From assembly GCA_035578175.1 (NCBI GenBank), contig JAQMRL010000010.1, forward strand, positions 36,464,784 to 36,528,783: 64,000 nt of DNA. The letters are read 5' to 3'. The DNA is from Catonia carolina. Lineage: Eukaryota > Arthropoda > Insecta > Hemiptera > Achilidae. The notes under the pieces were generated by a model that had not been told where the DNA came from, ran no database searches, and saw only the letters and a list, made by a program, of their open reading frames with translations. The translations under genes and the position numbers were made by a program. Shown one piece after another: positions 54,866-64,000 of this stretch; position 1 is the first letter of the stretch, and each line of letters starts with the position of its first letter.

Positions 54866-57405
54866 GATATCACCATTGCCACATAAAGGTCAAGTCTTAC
54901 CCACATTTCTTTTATGGTCTAGCGATCAATACCCTTCAAAATGTCTTAATAGTCTCATTCCAAAAGCCTTTATCCTTGAGATCTGCTAAGCAGTCAGAGT
55001 CCAATACTCTAAATCATACGAGTACATTAATCATCATCGTACATTAAAACTGGTAGAACCATGGTGTAAAAATTTTAAAATAGTCTTTTCTGAACTTTAC
55101 CGATCGGTGTTTTCTTCAACGTGTATTTATAAACCGTTTAAAATATTTTAATTTAATTTCTGAATGTTATGATCACACATAAGAAATATCATATTCCAAG
55201 GAAATAAACGAATACAACAAATTTAAGGTTTTATCTCTCAAAACTACTTTGCTTCTGAAAGGATCAGTACCTCTGAACCCAACAACTTCGTCTTCTCTAA
55301 AAAAATAAATTAATTCTCATTGAATTTGCTATTTAACTTTGAAAACTAATATAACTTTTTGGAAATGGGTTTTCAAAAAGTGATAACCCAAATTACTCCG
55401 AAATTCTTTCCTAATAGGTTCACATACGTACCTTGACGTATTCCATATTTTATATAAAACCGCACTTATAGTTTTTATGTTTTTGTTAAAATGTTTAGAA
55501 GGTTTTGAAATAATCTGTTTGGAAACTTCTAGAAAGATAGCTTAGCAACCTACATAAATAGGAGTGCGCTGGTGAACTACTGATAAATTTTAAAAAAAAT
55601 ATTTGTGTAGTTAATTTGAATAAAGTCTGTCGTCTTGTGTTATGAGTTTTGATATATTGGTATCTTACTGTAACGAATTGGAACTTCTGAGAAGTTAGCG
55701 TTTTCCTCAAAGAGTAAGTATATAAAACTTTAAAACTTTTCCATTTAATCTCTGCATCTCGTAAATAAACGAATGCACCTGTTCTAAGATTTTATCATTC
55801 AAAATTACTTTGCTTGTAAGAGTACAGTACCTCTGAAATCTGTCAACTTCGCCTTCTCTAAAGAAATCAATCAGGTTATATATTTTTCATTGAATTTACT
55901 GTTTTACTTTAGAAACGAATATAACTTCTTCAAAATTAAGTTTTTATATAGTGATACCCGAAATTACAACGTATTTCTTTCCCGTTTATTATTGTACATT
56001 TTTATAATTTAAAATAACTCCATAGAGAAAATTAACTTACTTATAAGAAAAATAAGATTCGACTGATTTTGAATTTTTATTTAAGTGATAGTGAAGCAGT
56101 ATCATGAAATCATTATCTTGTTAAACGTAATGAACTGTAATATTTGTAGTTTTTCGTGCGATTTTGAATATTATTTCATTATCCTACTCGTCTTTCTTGA
56201 AATATAAATTTTACAACCATTTATTCTTGTTTCAGAGATAACAACTGTAAATAATGCGTCCTTCCCCTTGTATTTTATCATTTGATACTCCTTCATGTGA
56301 TATAAAACAAGATTTAATTACATCTCAAAAATTATATCCAACCCTTCATTTTAATCTTCAAGAAGTGAAGAGTTGACAACTAATTCCTCATTTTGCCATT
56401 TTATATTCTTCAACTCCGTGGAATATCCTTCGCGGTCTTCCGTTAATTCTATTTTAATTTTCACGAATCATGTACCAGGCAAACTAATTACTTATGTTCT
56501 AAAATAATTCAATTTAAAATACAAGTGATAACGTAAGTTATTTGGTCTAATGATCTGTTATACCTTAGCAGATTTATATAAGATGAACGTAGCTAAATGA
56601 TAAAGTAGGGAATTTCAAGGATATAATTCAATTGCATCACTCCCTCAACCGTTACGTTTGAAATTCATACCCGCAAGTTTACTGTCTTCTTCTTATCATA
56701 CTAATTCACTTAATATTTCCAAGAATTAAATGCTGTTTTCAAAATTCGTCGTACCTGTTAAATTTTGTCTGGCGTAACAACTAATTTAACACTATCTTCT
56801 TCATTGATAATTTCAAGTTTTATTACATTACTTCGTTACCGTCAATTAACCAAATTGCTTTCAATCAGAGTTGATTTCTTTCTTTCTGAACAAATATAGG
56901 GTGTAATTCCTTATGCTAATAGACTAAAAAGCGTTAGGTTACAAATTAAATATAGAATTCTAGAATTAATCTAGGATTTAAAAATATTGTGGTACTTATT
57001 CTGTATTTACTGTATGCGTTAAGAAATTGGTTCAATCATTCAAACAGATTCCTTTGTATAGTATATGCAGATGGCAGCAGCTGTCAATATTACTTCACCA
57101 TTTTTAAATTTGGTTCGTTCATTTAAAATGTCTGGCCGCTGTTCATCTAAATTACGTATATGGAATATCTCATTTTTTACTTTCTCTTGCCCTACATGAA
57201 TATTTTGGGAAAGAACGTAGGTATTATTTTCATGTAGATTTTTCGAAATCGGGTGTTCACCGGATATACACATTTTCAAGCCCCCTGAACCTGAGAAACA
57301 TGTTTTTAACAATTGGTCAGTGTGAACAAAATATCTCAAGAGCAGAATATAGTGTGAAGTTACAACTTAAGTTAACCTTCTCCAAATTAATAAAAATTCA
57401 AAATT
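54866..57405. repeat. Long direct repeat in otherwise plain AT-rich DNA
   Basis: About 280 bp beginning TTTAATTTAATTTCTGAATG at 55149 recur from about 55735 with the same order of words (AATAAACGAATRCAMC, AAAATTACTTTGCTTSTRA, CAACTTCGYCTTCTCTAAA, TATAACTT.TT). The rest of this stretch has no recognised gene; the 99-codon minus frame 57040-57339 is unrecognised. Confidence 0.65.
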
Positions 57406-57408
57406 ACC

Positions 57409-57990
57409 ATATTTATTCGTTTATACTGCGCACTTTTTTGAACGAAATCGATCCGACAAAATGGTGTGCACGTTATATTCGAAAAAATAAAAACATGGCC
57501 TTTTAGTAGTAATACGCGTATACCTGATGATTAAAGATAGTAAATGTTACCGGCATTCTTACGCATGGGCTCAGATTTCACCAGAGTTAGTTTCAAAGAG
57601 CTTTCTGAAATGCGGCATTTCTAATGCGCTCGATGGCTTAGTAGACGATTCACTCTGGGCCGAAAATCCAGACGCGGATTCTAACGCCGAAGTTAATGAC
57701 GACGACGACATCGACGAGAGAGATTAACTTCATAAGTTTGTTCATTTTATTTGTTCGTTTTAATTTCGTTTTTTTTTTTGAAAGAAACTTTTTATAGATC
57801 AGTAAATGTGTTATTTTATTGTGATATGTACAATGAGAATGTACCTATTCTCGCTAGTAAATTATTTTAAGTTATTAAGATTTTTCAATGTGTACGAATA
57901 AATTGGTAACTTTTATTTTTTACTGTTTTAATTTTTTCTGAAAGTACCTTCAAAAAACGGGTACGCGGTTTATTTGAGAAAGTACGTTAT
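57409..57990 (+). mobile_element. Pogo/jerky-type transposon remnant
   Basis: Left end TATTTATTCGTTTATACTGC with GCGCACTTTTTTGAAC; right end inverse of TACTTTCTCAAATAAACC and GCGTACCCGTTTTTTGAA, degenerate TIRs. The C-terminus of a DDE transposase is intact at 57527-57727 (SPELVSKSFLKCGISNALDG, LVDDSLWAE, then an acidic DDDDIDERD end and stop), matching the F..CGI.NALDG.EDD pattern of pogo-like transposases. Confidence 0.8.
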
Positions 57991-58515
57991 GTAGGCTAAA
58001 TTAAGTATATAATAAGATTTTATTTTCGTAAAACATTTTTCTTTAAGTAAACAACACTCAGATAAATAATAAATGTTTATAAGGAAAAAAGAAAATGAAA
58101 TTTTGTAAGTAAAGACATAGCAAAGTTAGGGTCCCTAAGACCTTAGATAGGAAAAGGACATTTACTGAAACTTTATGAAGTAATAACACTGACCAGATCC
58201 TATCTTATAAACTTCCTTTAGATAGGTGCAGATGATTTCCGGGACTGAAATTCCCTTATATCCGGAAGTCAAAGACGTTACAACCCTACATTACAACTCG
58301 GTGGTCATCCCCCTTATCTGTAAGTTTAGTTTAAAGTACTTCAAGGACAGTTTCCTTCAAAAAGGAGAAGAAAACTCATAGAGTAGATGATATTTTTTAA
58401 GTATTTTGATTTTAATAAAAATAAGTAAAGTATTGATTACTATGAAATTGATCAAAATATTTAATAATTTGAATATCCAATTCAATTTGGAACTTTTGAT
58501 TTTTTGCGGGATTCT
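57991..58515. other. AT-rich DNA, no feature seen
   Basis: No frames, TIRs or SINE boxes. Confidence 0.45.
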
Positions 58516-58519
58516 AAAA

Positions 58520-58818
58520 ACATTATGAGGATGATATGTACGTCATGTAAATCAGGTGTAATTTTATACAGACTCATGCAGACTATTCCTGAGAGAATAT
58601 AGTTAATTGAATTCCAACCATCAAAGTTCACAGGTATTCTTTTTTTTTGGGTTTAACGTTCGACTGTTATGCAATTACTGCTAATATTACAATCTAATAT
58701 TACTAATATTACTATCTATTATTACAATCCACATAAAAGTAACTACCATTACTATATAGGATTTTAATCAAGTAATCTTTGTCTCCGAAAAATCAGCTGT
58801 TAAACAGCTGAATTGCGG
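58520..58818 (-). mobile_element. SINE family D, head-truncated, with tail-ii insertion
   Basis: Minus strand has GCGGCGATTCAGCTG-like head with palindrome TCAGCTGTTTAACAGCTGA, GGAGACAAAG, then the usual D body (TTGGAATTCAATTAAC, ATTCTCTCAGGAATAG). Inside at about 58635-58690 is an inverted tail-ii piece (TTTAACGTTCGACTGTTATG, CAATTACTGCTAAT). The first ~25 nt of the head are replaced by the start of the next SINE. Confidence 0.75.
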
Positions 58819-59880
58819 CGAGCACCGGGTTGGTCTATACTCGGTTCATCGTAAGAAAGGTATCTCGAGTAAACAAACAGCAGTTACCGAATCAGCTGAT
58901 AAAGCGGTGACTCAGAAAAAATGCAACACTATTAACGAAAACATCACAATGATAACTGATACGAGGTTTTAACCATATGCGGAATTAAACGGTAAATAGA
59001 AATGAAAAAACCAAAAAATACTACAACACTAAATTCCTAATTGAAAATAAATTATAATGCACGTAAGAACGGTGCAAGACAATACAATGTCAAAAGCGAA
59101 CTGGTAGTATAATATAACAATGACATGTTTTTTGTCAAAAATGTGGAGAGAGATTTATGGGTTTGGATAAGTCATCGTCTAATTCAATTGTTAAATAACG
59201 CGTGACTAAACTAATATTAAATGACTAATCATTAAAATAAAAATGTTTATTCTTGAAGTTCTCTTGTTTCATCAAACGGATAAGAGGTAATACGTATAAC
59301 TTGTAACCATATTTATTTATGGAAAAGAATGGAATAAAGTATAGGCCTAACGTTTTTATACATTTTTATTGATCAGTACTAAAACATCAGTCGTGATATG
59401 ACTGACAGCTTAACAGTTTCATTTATAAAAATACTTTTAAGAGTATTTTATACTTAAATACTTTTGAAAATATTTTGTTGCTACTTTTTAATCAGCGTGT
59501 ACACTATTTAAATAATGCGCATGCTCAGTGACTTCGTTATTTGTTTACTTGAGATATCTTTCTTACGGTGAACCGAGTATAGTGGTAAAGTCGTCGCCGC
59601 GAGTCAGCTGTTTAACAGCTGATTTCGGAGACGAAAATTCCGTGGTTCAAATCCTAATAAAAGTACTTATTTAACTGTTAATCCTATACGGATTTAATAC
59701 CGGACAGTGATTACCGGTGTACTTTGGTGTTTGGAATTCAATAACTACACTTTTTCAGGAATGGTCAGCCTGAGTCTGTAAAAGAGTACACCTCATTTAC
59801 ACATCATATGGGCCATGAAGTTGCTTATTGTTCTAAATGAATAGATTGCAACGTCCACATACAACAATAGGGTTAAACAA
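58819..59880 (+). mobile_element. SINE family D interrupted by a 742-bp MITE
   Basis: Head starts CACCGGGTTGGTCTA (58823-58837) and resumes after the MITE as TAGTGGTAAAGTCGTCGCC (59580 on), then CAGCTGTTTAACAGCTG, B box GGTTCAAATCC, D body and the A-rich end AACAATAGGGTTAAACAAAT. Confidence 0.85.
58838..59579. mobile_element. 742-bp MITE with about 46-bp TIRs
   Basis: Left TACTCGGTTCATCGTAAGAA and right inverse (TTCTTACGGTGAACCGAGTA), continuing to GTAAACAAA with four differences. TA duplication 58836-58837 / 59580-59581. The uninterrupted SINE D at 10353 (TTGGTCTAATGATAAAATC) shows the empty site. Confidence 0.88.
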
Positions 59881-60021
59881 ATCTACGTCTGTTCAAATAG
59901 AACAATGAATAAATAAGTTACGTAAAATATTTGACAAACAAAATGTCTTGAAAAAAAATTCTTTAAAAATTTATATTTAAAGTTGTTGTTTTAACTAGTA
60001 AGTGTACTATTTACAAGCGAA

Positions 60022-60175
60022 TTGTTTTTAGTTTATTAAAAGTCGCATCATCACCTCGATCATTAGCGACTACGGTGGGTTTAACTGGTGAAAATTTCCA
60101 GACCCTGGCCGGGAATCGAATCCGAGGCCTCCGCGTGGAATGCTAGCGCGCTATTATTACGCTCCGGAGGTGCCC
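60022..60175 (-). mobile_element. SINE family A
   Basis: Minus strand: CCTCCGGAGCGTAATAATAG, GCGCGCTAGCATTCCACGCG, GAGGCCTCGGATTCGATTCC, CGGCCAGGGTCTGG, tail i (GTCGCTAATGATCGAGGTG, ATGCGACTTTTAATAAAC). Likely target duplication ACAAGCGAA / ACAAGTGAA. Confidence 0.85.
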
Positions 60176-60194
60176 ACAAGTGAAAATTATCGTC

Positions 60195-60560
60195 TAAAAT
60201 GATCAGTTGAATGAAGTCTTCGTAATTGTCTGATTTCGTCGCTGTTGTCTGATAAGTCGATGGTTAAAATGTTTGGATGTTTTCGAGTCTTGAATTATAT
60301 TTCGTGGTATATCCTGATATATCTTCCTTAACTGTTGGTATGTGTAGACCATGGTGTAAAATACTATTTTTTATGTACCAGTGGGAGTAAGTAACGGTGC
60401 GTAAAAATTTAGATTGGAACCGTTATGTAATGTTAATGTTGGACATTGATGATGATCCTCATATATGGTTCTGTAAGTCCAAATAGGTTTTAGATTTGAT
60501 TTGTACTCGTATATTGCCAAGATACTTGGAGGTGTCTGTTTGAGATAGTGGAATGTTATT
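60195..60560 (-). pseudogene. Jockey-like LINE C-terminal fragment, decayed
   Basis: Minus strand order: HLQVSWQYTSTNQI-like, then HPNILTIDLSDNSDEIRQLR, RLHSTDHF. The C-terminal HPN.L...L.DNS....RLKR.H..D pattern identifies it. Several stops. Confidence 0.7.
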
Positions 60561-60564
60561 TAGT

Positions 60565-61860
60565 ATACTAAACAGTTAATGTTAAAATTTTATTAACGTT
60601 TAGTGAGTTTATAAGATCAAGTTTACTTTAATATAATTAAAAATTTTCATTGTGATTTATCAACACTTATGTAATGTGTTCGATAATCTAGAAAATTAAT
60701 TACTAAAAAAATCAAACAAAAATATCAATAGCTGAATTTACATGAAATAAATAAATAAAAACATGCATTTTGTTAATTTAAAATTTTAACAAATACAAAC
60801 AAAAATACAATACTTCACAATTGGAAATAAAACTGATTTAATGGTACATAACAACAGAATGTATCAGGATCATTGTTTTATGTATAATTTAACAGGGGAC
60901 CAAAGTAATTTTAATAGTATACCATTGATGTTTTCCGTACCTAACAGCATTCATGTTTTTGAACAGTATTGGGCAATACAGACCAGTAACCGTAATTAAT
61001 ACGAAATGGGAAACCAGTAATTAGATCAAAAGGGGCTAAATGTAATCCATCACACATGTACATGCACATCTGATTGACGTCGTGACGCACAGGAACGCGT
61101 TTATATCGTTCTCTACCCTATTTTGCACTTCGGATTAATATGATCGAATATAATACGTATACATATTTTCAATGAAAAGAGAAAACATATTTTTGTTTTC
61201 AGTGATAGAGAAAGATAGAACTAGTCTGTTGGAGAGGAAATTTTATGAGAGGAAATAACGTAGCGTACACACAAATCATGTGATATTTTTATTATTTTCA
61301 TTAAACTATGATAGGACTGTGCCACCTGACGTATTGAAATATTGGTGCATCCAAATTAAATGACAGACTTAAGTGTTTATTAATTATGCATGTTTATTAT
61401 TCGGGAGAATGTACAGTAGTAATTCGTTCATATAAATTTTGTTGTTCTATTAAAACAGGTTTTAATCACACACCAAGTTTATTATAATTTTTAATAACAA
61501 GTTAATTGTTTATGACACTTAATTGCACAATGTTCTCTTCTTCTTCTACTCCTCTCCATGGCATAAGCCACTTAACCTGTTCCGGCACCAAAATATCTTA
61601 TTTTTTATCAGAAAGCTGTGCAAATTATATAAATATTATTCCCAGCGTTGTATAGGTTTAAATATAGACGTATAGTAAGTATAGGTAAATATATAATAAT
61701 AATAATAATATTTTTTTCATTTTGATGGCCTCCACTCGCGCCTTACAGCCATCCCAACCTCTATGAAAGGAACTAACAGGAAAGCGGGAACGACCTACAT
61801 GAGTTGAAAAAGTGCAGCAACAGATAGAAATCCTTGAAACGGTGCACTTATCTATCGGAA
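60565..61860. other. AT-rich DNA, no gene; AAT microsatellite
   Basis: AAT repeat at 61692-61710. Less AT-rich DNA from 61725 (CTCCACTCGCGCCTTACAG) may be the extreme 5' part of the following LINE. The 90-codon minus frame 61658-61930 has no recognised product. Confidence 0.45.
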
Positions 61861-62293
61861 CGTAAATCCATAAGTAAATTTGTGCAGGGATTGGCAATGA
61901 TACCACATCTACAGAGTGGAAAGATAACAAGAAGAAAGAATATAAACACTAAAAATAAGAAATACAACCAAGCTAACAGCCAAGTAAAAAAAACCCAATT
62001 ATCAAAACAGGAGTCCTGTATGACTTAATAACGCTGGTAGGCTACTCAATTCACCTACCAACTTGTCATATGGCTGTCCGAACTGGATCAACCCATCCAA
62101 CATAAAATACCCAGGGTTGACAAAAACCAACAAAAGAAATCCTACAGCGTCTGCCTTGCATCAAGCGGCTTGTAGGTCAGCGTCTGTTCACCAGAGGTGC
62201 GGCTGAAAATACCATGTTCCAAAGGCCTCATTAACCTCTGGTCCTATTTGGTCCTGACACTTGTCAGGCCACACTACCTAAATACAAGTAAAT

Positions 62294-63069
62294 ATGAACT
62301 GTGCAAGTAATTACAACTCTACCCCAGGTGGTACTCAATCCACCCGTCAACAGGCGGCAACTGGACTTTCGGATTCTGGGGAGTCCAGGCGAGCACAACA
62401 GAGAGTATCAGAGGTCTCTGATAAACTTCCCTACAAACAGAAAACATTCATAGGAACATTGAACATCAATACATTAATCCAAACTGGAAAACTGTATAAC
62501 CTCACACAAGAGATTGACCAGCAGAAAATTCGCATCCTTGCTTTTCAAGAGACACGACTGACTGACAGTGAGACTGTGGACTATGGAAATTACCGCATTT
62601 TTAAAAGTGAAACACAACGGACAGTTGCAAACGGTGCACCAATCTTTGGAATGGCTTTTCTTGTACATAAATCCATCATGAACTCTGTTAAAAATGTCAC
62701 TCCTGTTAACAATAGACTTATGACAATGCGCATCCAGAGTGCTAATAAAAAGTATACACTTATCAATGCATATGCCCCCACTAACATTGATAACAAGAAG
62801 AATCCTGAAGCCGTTGAGAGATTTTGGGGGAGACTTGAGGAGATCATGAGCAGAATTCACCAGGATGATGAGAAAATATTGTTGGGAGACTTCAATGCTC
62901 AACTTGGCAAAGAAAAGGTATATCGGAAGATAATTGGCAAAAATTCTGCACACCAGAACACAAACACCAATGGTACACATCTGATTGACATATGCCAACA
63001 ATTCAACTTTAAAGTGATGTCTACTCATTTCAGAAAACCTGCACACAAACAGAAAACATGGCGATCCCC
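62294..63069 (+). CDS. LINE AP-endonuclease domain (first frame)
   Basis: Starts MNCASNYNSTPGGTQSTRQQ. Endonuclease motifs in order: GTLNINTLIQTGK (about residue 54), LAFQETRLTD (catalytic Glu), INAYAPTN, ILLGDFNAQLG (Asp/Asn), NTNTNGTHLIDICQQF, TWRSP. This domain nicks target DNA for target-primed reverse transcription. The frame is left between 63062 and 63072 by a one-base indel; beyond that the annotated frame to 63202 is meaningless. Confidence 0.9.
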
Positions 63070-64000
63070 ATTCAACATCTTGGTGAGTACCAGATCGATC
63101 ATGTGGCCATCTCTCATGCTCACTACAGGACCATCCATGATATTCAGGTTCGACGAGGGGGAAACATTGATTCGGACCACTATCTCACAAGAGTCAAAAT
63201 AAAATTCTCTCCAAGAAGAGTTCAACACAAAAAAACTCACATACAAAAATTTGATATATCTAAGATTCAAGAAACAAATATTACAGAAGAATGGGATAGG
63301 GAACCTGCTAACAACTGGACTGACTTCCGCAACAAAATTATAACAAAAGCAAAAGAGCTGATCCCACTTAGAAGGAAAACAAAGCATCCCTGGTGGAATT
63401 CCAATGGTGATGAAGCTATCGGTGAGCGCCGTCTTGCATTTCAAAAGTACAACAGTCAGAAGTCCCCGGAAACCTTACAACACTTCCTTGATATCCGTAA
63501 ACAGGCAAGTAGAACCATCAGGAGAACTAAACGCAATTACGTCAATGAACAACTTCAAACGATTGAAGTAAATTTCAGAAATTACAATAGCCGAAACTTT
63601 TACAGAACTTTTGCGAACACAATTAAAGGTTATTCAGCACAAAATTTGACTTTCAGGAAAAAAGATGGAAGACTTGCACTTACCAATCAAGATAATTGTA
63701 AAGAACTAGCGTGCTACTTTTCTGAACTTCTCAATTGCCCTGAACCACTTGAGCGATTTGAATACACTATTCCAGAACATACTAAACCCAATGCTGATCC
63801 ACCAACACAAGAAGAAATCCACCAGCATATCAAAAGACTCAAGAATGGGAAAACGTCAGGAAAAGATGGAATTATTGCAGAGTTGCTAAAAAGTTTGGGA
63901 CCGCAGTCACTACAAGATATTACTCAAATAATTCAGAAAATCTGGCAAACTGAGAAATTACCAGATGAATGGAAATGTGCCCTCATTCATCCTCTCCACA
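63070..64000 (+). CDS. LINE endonuclease end and reverse transcriptase (shifted frame)
   Basis: From 63070 in the next frame: EYQIDHVAISHAHYR, IDSDHYLTRVKIKF (the SDHYL catalytic His block), a linker WNSNGDEAIGERRLAFQKYN, and the start of RT (IKRLKNGKTSGKDGIIAELL, KIWQTEKLPDEWKCALIHPL). There is no stop to the window end. The catalytic YADD block must lie outside. Confidence 0.88.
   Translation, partial: MQHLGEYQIDHVAISHAHYRTIHDIQVRRGGNIDSDHYLTRVKIKFSPRRVQHKKTHIQKFDISKIQETNITEEWDREPANNWTDFRNKIITKAKELIPLRRKTKHPWWNSNGDEAIGERRLAFQKYNSQKSPETLQHFLDIRKQASRTIRRTKRNYVNEQLQTIEVNFRNYNSRNFYRTFANTIKGYSAQNLTFRKKDGRLALTNQDNCKELACYFSELLNCPEPLERFEYTIPEHTKPNADPPTQEEIHQHIKRLKNGKTSGKDGIIAELLKSLGPQSLQDITQIIQKIWQTEKLPDEWKCALIHPLH

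Larger units (their letters stand above)
61865..64000 (+). mobile_element. RTE-type LINE, 5' part, running off the window
   Basis: Leader about 61865-62293 (shared, inverted, with 45735-45985), then an endonuclease-RT frame with a single frameshift. Age looks young: about 570 codons hold only that lesion. Clade given by the AP-endonuclease-first layout and the sequence style; RTE is the best guess, with a related clade possible. The 3' part lies outside. Confidence 0.88.

Noticed and set aside
62474..63046. 190-codon minus-strand gene
   Set aside because: It is the antisense shadow of the LINE endonuclease, whose motifs are clear on the plus strand.

Overview
The window is AT-rich animal nuclear DNA and almost certainly comes from an insect. 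It has one spliced protein gene with large introns, many decayed RTE-type and jockey-like LINEs, tRNA-derived SINEs, mariner/Tigger/hAT-type elements and MITEs. A hemipteran with a large genome is my guess for the order, but no single feature proves it. There are no bacterial operons, CRISPR arrays or rRNA genes.

The only host gene I can support is on the minus strand between 12824 and 1453. Seven GT-AG exons join in frame into about 380 N-terminal residues of a PELP1/RIX1-family protein, the scaffold of the rixosome/60S ribosome biogenesis complex. The start codon is at 12824, and the rest of the gene lies beyond position 1. Its introns hold LINE fragments, SINEs, a dispersed repeat (family F) and MITEs. 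One further region in the last intron (about 2870-3790) looks like a possible promoter plus untranslated exons of another transcript.

From 12.9 to 64 kb I see no convincing host gene. By region: 13-19 kb holds a broken mariner-superfamily transposase, SINEs of three types and a hAT-type MITE. 19.9-21.0 kb is a complete but internally deleted mariner. 21-32 kb holds repeat family E, a TTAA-flanked MITE, a Tigger derivative, LINE fragments and a probable solo LTR. 32-33 kb holds a perfect 32-nt palindrome and a CpG-dense patch. 34-44 kb is mostly SINEs, jockey remnants, a 3-4 copy tandem repeat and a 967-bp long-TIR DNA transposon. 44-54 kb holds LINE ends, a TIR element with a transposase HTH remnant, a Tigger copy containing a mariner fragment, and a 71-bp tandem array split by a Tigger-type MITE. 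54-61 kb has a long direct repeat, a pogo/jerky-type remnant and a pair of SINEs, one interrupted by a MITE. From about 61.9 kb to the end is a fairly young LINE with one frameshift, running off the window.

The most interesting structure is the SINE network. Three different tRNA-like heads are combined with two interchangeable 3' tails that both end in GACGTTAAA. One tail also occurs alone as tiny insertions of 38-55 bp, each flanked by an 11-13 bp target duplication. Several insertions can be checked inside the window because an uninterrupted paralogous copy of the target is also present.
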